Positions 55,953 to 64,000 of a stretch of 64,000 bases of DNA are shown piece after piece. Each line of letters opens with the position of its first letter. The first letter of the stretch is position 1. The stretch is from Eretmocerus hayati (Eukaryota; Arthropoda; Insecta; Hymenoptera; Aphelinidae), in contig CM056742.1 in assembly GCA_029851415.1 (NCBI GenBank), forward strand, positions 59,236,454 to 59,300,453. Reading direction: 5' to 3'. Below the pieces are notes generated by a model, which saw nothing but the letters and a program-made list of their open reading frames with translations, was not told the DNA's origin and did no database searches. Position numbers and translations under genes: made by a program.

Positions 55953-58783
55953 CGCATATGAATAGAGGGTGATTGATAAAAATGAAATTTCGATCAAACA
56001 TTTTTTTGAAACACATAATTTGACAGATTTTTTCCTCATCTCCCAAGTGCTGTTTGGAAAATTGGCGTAGACCCAAATGCGTTAGAGTGGTGGATGTATT
56101 AGTGAAGGTATCCGTGTTCCATTTTTTCTGAAGGGTACTATATCATCATACGGGGAAAAATAGTTTTTGCATTTACAAACTTGATAATGCAGGTTGGTGA
56201 ATGAATGTAGGATCGAAAAGTGGTTAGCAAATATTTCAAATATGCCAACTTGCACCCACAGAATCGAACGAGGAAGTCGGATGGAGTTCCACGGGGAAGA
56301 TATTACTCGCGTAGTTGAGGCAAGGGTATGTAGAAGTATGTCTGTGTACATTTATGGAATTCCCACCTTTACTCCAAAAAGAAATCCTTACTCTCTCGAT
56401 TTATTTCGTTTTTACCGCAAGATGCAACAAATGTGAGATGAAAATCTTCAAAATAAGCAAGCGCTTCGTCTGAAGCGGGGTTTGATCTTACAGCAAGCAT
56501 CATTTGTAGCTGAACTGCAGAGCTCTCTGGCTCACCGATGCATGTTTATGTTCATAATAGGTTAGGTTATACTTCTTTCGCGGGACATAGGAAAATAATT
56601 CCATATACTTTTTGAACCTCTTATGAATCCACGATTTAGATTTTGACGATTCGGAACGCACAAAAATCACAATCATATACAAAATCATTTGTCGAGCGCT
56701 TGGATATCCAACTTTGAACAATTTCACATGTGTGAACATAGTTCGTGCAGCAGATGCGTAAGACAGAATTCGCCTGATTCTTAGACGATGAACCTTTATT
56801 GGAGTCGAATACTCTTGACATCGTCGTATTTTCTAACATCAAGGAAAAAGCTGTTTTCATCTGACGGTCAGATTTAGACGAATGTAAGATGCAACAGTAA
56901 GACACTACAGCAATCTGAGAGTAAACATTCCTTCCTTTAGTGTTATTGGTGACTTTGGAGCTCATATTAATGAGAAATTCTGAGAGAATATTCATCAACA
57001 GTCTTACAAACTCATCGCAAATTGATGGTATTTTCAATTAATAACCTCTAGAGATGAATTTCACCGCCATCTCAATGTAAAATAGTACATTTCGAAACAA
57101 GGGTGCGAAACCTTTTTTTCGCGTCCGAGTGATGAGTTTCCGGTCCGAGCCGCGGGTGAGGATTGGAATCATCACGAGGACGCGAGAAATGGATTTTACA
57201 CCCTGTATCGAATCCTGATGAAGTGTGAGTTAAAGTCGGCAAACTGTAAGCAAAGTACACTTGTACGCACAGAATATCAAGAAGTAGCCTTTAAACCCCT
57301 CGAATACCCCCAAGCACAGATATGTTCATCAATAGAGTATGCGTCAACCTTTATCTTTGGTATTCAGAAGTATCCAGTCCTTTTTTGAGGTTATTTTTGA
57401 CATTTTGGATATCTGAAAAATGAAAATGAGTAGGTAACACCCTTTACGTATTGGGAGACGAACTCGCTCCCCAACACGCGTAAGATACTATAAGGGAGCA
57501 AGCGTGCTCCCCTATAGCCATTTTCTCCGTATCGGGAGGCAAGCTTGCTTCCTCATAGTATCATACGCTTGTTGAGGGACGACTTCACCTGCTTATATGA
57601 TCCTGCAATGTATGAACGTAAACTCGCTCCCCGCAGTATCTTGTCTATATAAGAGGGTACCCACATACCGAGAAACGTTGTAAAAATCGACCACATGGCG
57701 TCCGGCTCTTTTTAGCGCCCCAAACGCATACCCAAAATAGTAGAAGCGCATCAGCCGGCGAGAGTTAAAAGCCATCATTCATTGGTGTCTAGTCCCTTTA
57801 ACTATCTCCGCGCGGCGCGCCTTCGTGTAACGTGAGTAGTCAGGTAGCCCTCTCCCCTATCCTCATGCTATACAGCGCGCACCTGCCCCCGCAGCGTTGT
57901 GGATCGAGTCCCAGCGGCTTCCCAAACAATTCGAAGAGGTATAGGAGATTGATGCTTTTTTTTCTATGCAGCATCGGATCGCGTTCAGACCTTTTAGAAG
58001 TAGTATAGTAAATGGATGCAGGCCTTACAATACATGCAGAATCGGATCGTCTTTTGGGGATTGACCCTTGGATATTTCTCTTGATGCATCACAAAAACCT
58101 TCAGATGCATTCGAAAGCAGAATTCTCTGATAAGTATTAGCCAATCGCCCCAGACTAATGCATTTGTTTCACATATGCCCTATTATTTATCACATACGAC
58201 CTATCATTTTGATGAAAGTAACGGAAAATCCCTGCTTCGAGCTGAGCGTGAAAGGCAAAAGTTTTAAAGATCAAAGACCTCAATCCCGATTGTGAGCTTC
58301 TCGGGAAATGAAAAGGCCTGCTGTGTTATGTGCACATTGATATTTTTTAGCAGCTGCGAGGAAATCTAACTCAAGAGAACAAGGGTTACCGCTACACCCC
58401 TCGAAATTCATGAATGGTCCATGTATATTCCAGCATACTGAGCGCTGTTGCAACTCAAACACATGATGCAGGGATCGACTTTCAAAGAGCTTTTATTGAT
58501 AGATCGAGACCATTCTCCGCCGAGGAGCTAACTCATTTAGCTTCACTGAACCCTCTCGAGAGGTGGCTTTTTTTACATATTAATCTATAGAGTCCCTAGG
58601 GAAATTGAGTATCTTGGTGTGGGCTGGAAATGACCGTTTTTCCTTGGAAAAGCCTCCTCATGGATATTAGAACACCCTCCTTGGAGAGGGGTTAGGATGA
58701 CGGTTGCGACGCTTTCGATTTGGATTGGCCCTCAAATTTAAAATAAGTGAAGCCGCCCGAGCGGGGGCGAGAACAACCAAGTC
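55953..58783. other. Mostly unassigned sequence
   Basis: A minus-strand frame at 56,636-57,037 (133 codons) is open but unrecognised. Short palindromic motifs of the GGGAGCAAGCGTGCTCCC type recur at 57,440-57,560. A B-box-like GGATCGAGTCCC near 57,901 lacks a matching tRNA fold. No gene is supported. Confidence 0.4.
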
Positions 58784-58821
58784 TATATAATTCGATGCGC
58801 AAGCCGTTCTCGAGATCAGTC
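58784..58821 (+). promoter_or_regulatory. Core promoter: TATA box and TCAGTC initiator
   Basis: TATATAA at 58,784-58,790 is followed by ATCAGTC with the initiator A at about 58,818, 34 nt from the start of the TATA box. This is the arthropod TATA plus TCAGT arrangement and predicts transcription start near 58,818 for the gene below. Confidence 0.6.
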
Positions 58822-59012
58822 TCGTGACTTAGTGCTCAGAAGTACGTCCTGCGTATCTCCGTGATCTGGAGGGCATCTTCTGGACTCCAGGGCCTCGACC
58901 AAGACCTCGCATCACACGTTGCCGAGGACTCCAGGACCTAGACCGAAACTTTGCATCACACTGCAGTGGCGCTCTCCCTCTCAATCAAGAAAGAGTAACA
59001 GCATCAATCCGA
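58818..59012 (+). other. Predicted non-coding first exon
   Basis: It runs from the initiator to a GTGAGT donor at 59,013. It contains a duplicated ~45-bp block (GACTCCAGG, CTCGACCAAGAC against GACTCCAGG, CTAGACCGAAAC). No frame of note. Confidence 0.45.
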
Positions 59013-59130
59013 GTGAGTAGTGAATATATATTATAGCGAATACATGCAGTTAACTATTTATTCGAATTATTACGCGAATTTCGATGAAATCCCTCGGCGC
59101 AGAGTAATAGGAATCTATGAGTGAATAGAA

Positions 59131-59268
59131 AGGCTCATGTACAACGTAATCGGTGTCTCTCTTTCCTCTCGTTCCCGCTGTACTAGGGTTGAGACTGGCG
59201 AGAGTCCCAACTGCTGTTCAGCGGGAAGAAGAGGAAAGAGAGACACCGATTACGCTGTACATGAGCCT
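59131..59268. repeat. 50-bp near-perfect hairpin inside an intron
   Basis: Arms 59,131-59,180 and 59,219-59,268 are reverse complements with about three mismatches, around a 38-nt loop. The loop itself has a short inverted pair (GTTGAGACT and AGTCCCAAC). Weaker pairing extends outside both arms (CTATGAG near 59,115 and CTCATAG near 59,277). It sits in the predicted first intron (59,013-59,376) of the SUMO-motif gene and would be transcribed with it. Confidence 0.85.
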
Positions 59269-59380
59269 CCTATATGCTCATAGGTCCCTGATATCCTTGT
59301 TGAACGATGCTTTATTTTTGCATGATTTTATAACAACATTATATTCCTATCATTGACTTTTTCATCATTGATGTAGGTCG

Positions 59381-59863
59381 ATGGCATCATCCTCGTGGGA
59401 GCTGACTTATATCGAGAAGGAGGCTCTGAACATTGCGCCTCACTGCAGAGCGTCCGTCGTCGTTGTGAACGAGGAGCCCGCGGTCTATCAACCACCCCCG
59501 ACGACGCCAGCCTTACCAGCCCCGCCAGCCCCATCAGCTGTCGAGGTAGTTCAAATACCGGGGACACCACCCCGGTTTTTCATTCAGAACGGGTGGACAC
59601 CACCCCAATTGGAGGAGTTGGGGTGGCTTTCCTGGTTTAACCCTCCAGAAAGCCCAAGAATGATAAACATCGGGTTCTCGCCGCCGCTGAAACGGCAAAA
59701 AACTGAGATCATTGATCTCACAGTATCATCGCCACCACTGCAACCAGTATATGGTATCGATAATCAGTTCAGCCCGAACGGAGTTATAGAAATCGGAGGC
59801 ACCCCTCGATCCGTGAGACCTTTGGCCGCTTGCTGCAAGCGGCTGGACTTTGACAATCTTTAG
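59381..59863 (+). CDS. Proline-rich protein with SUMO-interacting motif
   Basis: This frame (160 aa if unspliced) starts with an ATG 5 nt after a predicted AG acceptor at 59,375-59,376. A Pro-rich stretch covers ~48-72. KRQKTEIIDLTVSSPP at ~104-119 combines a basic cluster with IIDLT (110-114), a classic SUMO-interacting motif followed by Ser-Pro sites. That points to a nuclear protein that recognises SUMO-modified partners; the partner is unknown. An internal GTGAGA donor after codon 144 (59,812) is in phase 0 with the acceptor at 60,055, so a spliced form would replace the last 16 residues and continue into the 60,056-60,448 exon, giving 274 aa. I consider the spliced form likely. Family unknown. 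Confidence 0.65.
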   Translation: MASSSWELTYIEKEALNIAPHCRASVVVVNEEPAVYQPPPTTPALPAPPAPSAVEVVQIPGTPPRFFIQNGWTPPQLEELGWLSWFNPPESPRMINIGFSPPLKRQKTEIIDLTVSSPPLQPVYGIDNQFSPNGVIEIGGTPRSVRPLAACCKRLDFDNL

Positions 59864-59871
59864 GATCTCAA

Positions 59872-60072
59872 ATGTCCGGATACGTGTCTTTGTACATAAA
59901 TGTGTCTCCTATCAGGTGGATCGATGACGATTCATCCGAATGTTCCATCCATAATGGTGAGTTTCCAATGCAAACTTTATTCTCATAGATGACCTATACA
60001 TGACGCTTGAATTCGATTAATCAAACTTATACCTAAATATTATGCTTCTTTCCAGTCCTGGGAGATGAATGA
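59872..60072 (+). CDS. Possible short spliced ORF (33 aa)
   Basis: An ATG at 59,872 opens 28 codons (MSGYVSLYINVSPIRW...) up to a GTGAGT donor at 59,957. Joining to the acceptor at 60,055 gives a stop at 60,070-60,072. The donor is better than the one at 59,813. It may therefore be a 3' UTR intron or an alternative exon rather than a protein. Confidence 0.2.
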
Positions 60073-60448
60073 CCTCATTTTCGAGGTGTCCAAGAAGATG
60101 GACACAATGAATATAGAGAATATTGTGTGTCATCCGGATCCACACATATACGAGGATGTAGATCCTCCGATCACTCAATCGGTGATCGAGAAATTATGGC
60201 CTCCAATAGGAGACATTCTCTCAAACGAAGAGATACGCGAACTCGAGGACGTAATCATCCGAAGTTTTCAACCCACGCCACCCATCAAAGGAAAGGCGTG
60301 GAGGATGCTCGGCAAGGGGACGTCGAGGAAGAAGTCTACCACCCTTGGTAGATTTAAGAAGATATTAAATATGAACAGCGGGGAAAAAGAAAATATTTCG
60401 CCCCAAACGAAGCTTGCTGAGTTTCTAAACTTCAAGCGAAATTTGTGA
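60056..60448 (+). CDS. Second exon or ORF of the SUMO-motif gene
   Basis: The exon follows a good acceptor (TTCTTTCCAG). Read from its first base it gives SWEMNDLIFEVSKK and continues for 130 codons. Read alone it starts at the ATG 60,065 and gives 127 aa. Visible features are a helical acidic segment (SNEEIRELEDVIIRSF), a basic patch (GKGTSRKKSTTLGRFKK) and the tail GEKENISPQTKLAEF. The stop TGA overlaps a further GTGAGT donor (after 60,445), so the gene may continue in an exon I cannot locate. No domain is recognised. It belongs with the 59,381 exon by phase and spacing; the intron is ~243 nt. Confidence 0.5.
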   Translation, partial: SWEMNDLIFEVSKKMDTMNIENIVCHPDPHIYEDVDPPITQSVIEKLWPPIGDILSNEEIRELEDVIIRSFQPTPPIKGKAWRMLGKGTSRKKSTTLGRFKKILNMNSGEKENISPQTKLAEFLNFKRNL

Positions 60449-61415
60449 GTCTTAATGTACTTTATTAATTTTTACTCTTCTACGATAATGATTTTGATTA
60501 TATCTGAATATGTTAGTATCATACTTGAGATATAGAATTTATAATTCTTGCAATTGTGTTTAGTTATATATGCAATGAAACTATATTTGTATGTATATAT
60601 ATATTAGCCTGTTTAGTGTGATATGTGTATGAGTATATAGTATCATATATACAATACATATATTTGTATATATGATACTATACACACATTACATTGAACA
60701 GATTTATATATATATATATATATTTATATGTCTGTTCGATATATATAATATATACATATACACATATATATTATGATATATATATTATACGTAATAACGT
60801 ATATAATATATTAATGTATGTATAAAAAATGATAATATGTATGATATTTGCGTGAGGAGTATGATATACTTTCATATATACATTATGATATAGATACCAA
60901 TCATGTAATCTAGGAATTATTGTTAATCAATATGTATTAGGAATACGTGTATTTTGAATAACTATTTACATTAAATTTCATCCTCTGTACATACTCACGT
61001 TTTATCATTGTACATTCTACCCAACCCCATCATTTCCAAATTCATCTCAACTTCAAATGCAAATTTATATACCAATTGAATCAATGCGATGGATTCGCTT
61101 TTCCTTAAAATTCATGTTATTAAAAATGAGATTATAAATTGATGAAAACGAGAAATTCCAATTCGCCATCAAAATTGATGATTCAGAAACTTTGTAGAAT
61201 GAGGAAATTTCATATCAATCAAGAAAAGAAATACAACTCTCATAACTCAAGTTTCCAGTATAAGTACGTATGTACATGTATTCGACATATCAATTATTCA
61301 TAATATTTTCCATTTATGTGAACATTCAGTATATGTATTCTAACATAATCCTTGAGTCAACGAATAAATGAACTTTTCTCAATTATTGAAAATATACAGC
61401 TCGAATAACAAATTC
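60449..61415. other. AT-rich region with TA microsatellites
   Basis: Runs of TATATA and near-palindromic ATATGTATA-type stretches dominate 60,540-60,900. The rest is AT-rich with no frame. It could be intron or intergenic. Confidence 0.6.
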
Positions 61416-62640
61416 GTCGGCTGCCGCTGAGTATCAGGAGTCCATGATCGGATAGTAGGTTCAGCGAGGTAAAGAGAGAGCTCTCATCCCATAGCACTAT
61501 ACATATATAATACTATAGAGGAGGCACGTATACTATATATAGTATAGGAGCCACTGTAAGTGGCCGCGGTGGAGAGGAAGGAACAGGCAATCCTATTGCT
61601 TTTTCTCTCTCTCTCTCTCACTCGAATGGGAAGCGGTCGGCATAAGGTTAGTAGTGGAGAGCGGAGAGAAGGAAGGGGCAGCATTTCTCGCTCGCAGAGA
61701 AGATGCACATGTCTGCTCTATTGGTATTATATCTCTATGCATAGCATACTGCAGACCTTACCTCCTGCGATCTCATGCTCTCCTAATACTCAGTATGCCT
61801 CTACGCATCATCTTTTCGTTGTTATTTATATTGTTATTCGAAACTTTGCGATGGAACACTAATTCAATACTATATAGAATGATTGGGATCATGCAAATTA
61901 AAATCAAACATTTTCAGATATTGAACGAGGGTTCCGCATCGATCCCGATCGGTAGTTTGCTGCAAACGTTACCTCCAGCAATCTCATACTCTTCTTATAC
62001 TCAATATGCTTCCACGCACAATGTTTTCCGTTCTATCTATATCGTTATTCAAATTTCACTTTGGAGGGGTACAAAATGTACTCATCGCTCGCCGCTGAGT
62101 ATTCAAAGCCCATGGTCGGATGGGAGGTTAAGCAAGAAGAAGAGAGAGAGAGAGCTCTCATCACATAGCACACTGCAGACGTTACCTCTTGCGATCTCAT
62201 GCTCTCCTAATACTGAGTATGCCTCTACACATCTCGTTTCAGTTGTTATCAATATTGTTATTCGAAATTTTGCTATGGAGCACTAACTTAATACTGTATA
62301 GAATGATCGGGATCATGGAAAATTGAGATCAACATTTTCAGATATCGAACGGGGGGGTTCCACATCGATCCCGATCGGTAGCTTGGTGCAGACATTACCT
62401 CCGGCAATCTCATACTCTCCTAATACTCAGTATGCTTCCGCACACCACGGTTTTGTTGTTATTTATCACGTTGTTCAAATTTTTTGCATCAAGACACTCA
62501 GTTTATGCTATATAGAACAATTGGGTCATATGAAAACCAAAATCGGAAATTTTGAGGTATCGGAAGGGTTGAGTTGGAAATTGACTGTACATAGTCAAGA
62601 TTGCATCGTCTATTTGAGCATATCGCTGATCAGTTGAAAA
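61416..62640. repeat. ~210-bp tandem repeats with alternating subtypes
   Basis: Four units are marked by TTACCTCC-type boxes near 61,755, 61,968, 62,173 and 62,394 (spacings 213, 205, 221). Units 1 and 3 share GCGATCTCATGCTCTCC and TATGCCTCTAC. Units 2 and 4 share GCAATCTCATACTCT and TATGCTTCC, so the true period is a dimer of ~420 bp. The preceding blocks at 61,416-61,500 and 62,083-62,170 (CGCTGAGTAT, GAGCTCTCATC) are also copies of each other. A degraded part reaches into the 3' end of the exonuclease-like gene. Confidence 0.7.
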
Positions 62641-63286
62641 CGGGATCGCTTGATCGATTCCGATGCTGTAGCCCACCTCATCCTCCCCCTTGTGAGTTTC
62701 TTGGAAATTTCTCCTCTTCAGGAACCAATTCCGGAGAGAATAGGCATTTTTTACAGCGCACATTCTATTTTCTCGGGGTGTATGGTGATGACATGATATC
62801 CGATGATCCGTACTCAGTTCTCGTAACAGAGGACAACGTATTTCTTCCATATTGATAATCAATCTGGAATCAGATATTGTGTAAATGCCAATCGAATTTG
62901 TATACAGACCAAGAAAAGAAAACTCACTTTCCAGGAAGTATTTCTTCGATCCATCTTTTTTTCTCCGCCCCTTTCACGTATATCTTCGAGGCACTCCTCA
63001 AATTATCATGTAAAATTCGTATCTGACAACTTGAAGCAATGGAGCCAGAATTCCAAGGAATACCTAAATATTTCTCCAACCATTCATTGTATTTCCGTTT
63101 CTGAGGGAGCAACTTGGCCCTTTTACATGGGGCTTTAAAAAGACATACTGTTGGTAGAAATGCATTTTCGAGTGGAACGATGGCGAGTTCCTCGAGCTGG
63201 AAAAGGTTCGTGGATCTCCGAAAGCCCTGAATATCAACGAAGAAATCCGTTTCCGACCCGAAGTAGCCTCTCCAACAGCTCGTCAT
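62503..63286 (-). CDS. Two-exon exonuclease-like protein (239 aa)
   Basis: Exon 1 (63,286-62,928) ends at a GTGAGT donor. A 64-nt intron (62,927-62,864) with a TTCCAG acceptor leads to exon 2 (62,863-62,503), in frame. Exon 1 encodes FVDIQGFRR (17-24), LEELAIVPLE, LFKAPC, WLEKYLGIPWNSG and ASKIYVKGAEKKRWIEEIL. Exon 2 adds INMEEIRCPLLREL, then Cys/His residues (SCHHH, MCAVKNA) and LRNWFLKR. From memory this order is typical of an uncharacterised arthropod protein family with a 3'-5' exonuclease-like plan, often in many copies; not verified. Asp-Ile-Gln stands where an exonuclease would have Asp-x-Glu, so activity is doubtful. Residues after NWFLKR may be read-through into repeat DNA. Confidence 0.6.
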
Positions 63287-63707
63287 GAACTGATCCAAAA
63301 TTCATCAAGACACATGTAAAATCATAAAATCGAACTGAGATAATTGCGGGGAAAAGTCAAGGGATGGAAAATGAGTGCTATGCCCCCCCCCTCTTATATA
63401 TGTTGACTTTTCTCCAAGAAGGATGAACAACTCGCGATCGGGTTCTTCCGAAAATTTCCTCCGAGAATCCACGGATGCAGCATCCTCAACATAGGTATAA
63501 GTGTCGCTCCAGACCATAGCTCGGCAGTCCAGTGCCTCCCATCGTCTGAGCTAGAGGCTCTATATAGATAGTATAGGTGGGCAGTGTAGACCAGCTCAGA
63601 AGCTTATGAGAGGACACGACTACATCTGCAGTCGTGAGTAGCTTGGCCGAATCATTGAGGAGAATTCTGTCGATTTGCATATACTTGTAGCCAGACTAAA
63701 ACACAAG
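63287..63707. promoter_or_regulatory. Candidate divergent promoter region
   Basis: Two TATA-like motifs point outward: TATATAAG on the minus strand (5' end near 63,400), 114 nt before the exonuclease-like ATG, and CTATATAG near 63,557 on the plus strand, ~150 nt before the small ORF at 63,708. Both spacings imply leaders longer than in the 42-48 kb element. Low confidence. Confidence 0.3.
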
Positions 63708-63923
63708 ATGGAGTCATTCAAACTTTACGAAATGAATATTTGGATGCTGATGCACTCTCTCCAAGCGTATGCTCAAGATGCTTCATCAGAGCTGATTCAT
63801 CGGTGGTTAGATACATGCTCACTCATGGTTGAGAGTATTCAAAAGTTAGCTATTTCTAGAAAATTAACAAGACATGAAAAAACAAAAATATCAGACATGC
63901 CTTTCAAAGCTCGCGAATATTAA
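63708..63923 (+). CDS. Hypothetical small helical protein (71 aa)
   Basis: The ATG at 63,708 opens 71 codons to a stop. The sequence is mostly helical in character, with MLMHSLQAYAQDAS, a RWLDTCSLMVESIQKLA segment and a basic tail. It resembles no family I know. It is divergent from the exonuclease-like gene, with a possible TATA box upstream. It may be complete or a first exon. Confidence 0.35.
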   Translation: MESFKLYEMNIWMLMHSLQAYAQDASSELIHRWLDTCSLMVESIQKLAISRKLTRHEKTKISDMPFKAREY

Positions 63924-64000
63924 GAATAGACTCATGCATTTGTATGTAACGAACACGGAGAAATTTGGGGGTGGACTAGGGGAGCAACCTCCGACGTCAT

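Noticed and set aside
57840..57930. tRNA gene suggested by GGATCGAGTCCC
   Set aside because: No matching A-box or acceptor/anticodon stems could be found.

Overview
The window reads as a repeat-rich intergenic stretch of an arthropod nuclear genome, probably an insect. The signs are short spliced genes with GTGAGT donors, TATA plus TCAGT-type core promoters, two CR1/L2-like non-LTR retrotransposons with a PHD-type ORF1, a BEL/Pao fragment, and two exons of the class III PI3-kinase Vps34. Species cannot be named; Hymenoptera would fit the retrotransposon style but that is a guess. No rRNA, intact tRNA or CRISPR array was seen.

Layout: 0.6-1.6 kb, a possible divergent pair of small genes, one with an AT-hook. 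2.2-3.4 kb, a near-perfect hairpin and a large palindrome. 3.4-10.07 kb, a minisatellite built on GCACGG-rich modules; a related, more diverged array lies at 52.2-55.5 kb. 11.7-17.5 kb and 23.3-28.7 kb, two same-strand copies of one non-LTR retrotransposon, the first with open ORFs but a changed RT catalytic motif, the second with a lost start and a frameshift. 17.8-23.0 kb and 29.9-36.5 kb, inverted-repeat (foldback or MITE-like) elements, a ~175 bp satellite, and tRNA-derived sequences. 37.1-38.7 kb, a BEL/Pao gag-protease remnant and two clean Vps34 exons. 40.05-48.55 kb, a hAT-like foldback element interrupted by a second mobile element. 58.8-63.9 kb, a spliced SUMO-motif gene with a long hairpin in its first intron, 210-bp tandem repeats, a two-exon exonuclease-like gene and a small ORF.

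The most interesting object is the 6.1 kb element at 42,018-48,121. It has near-identical ~540 bp terminal inverted repeats, begins with AG, and is flanked by the 6-bp duplication GTTCAT, as Polinton/Maverick elements are. It has no polymerase or integrase. It carries a FLYWCH zinc-finger gene, a gene resembling the arthropod DUF8207 family, two tandem paralogous CxxC proteins and a 56-codon ORF. Each of the four main genes has a TATA box 40-61 bp upstream of its ATG. Two ~31-bp iteron arrays in opposite orientation flank the FLYWCH/DUF8207 pair. The palindrome it landed in preserves the empty target site on its other arm, so the insertion boundaries and the duplication are supported inside this window. 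The best reading is a recently mobile, non-autonomous Polinton-like or virus-derived cargo element that relies on proteins supplied in trans.
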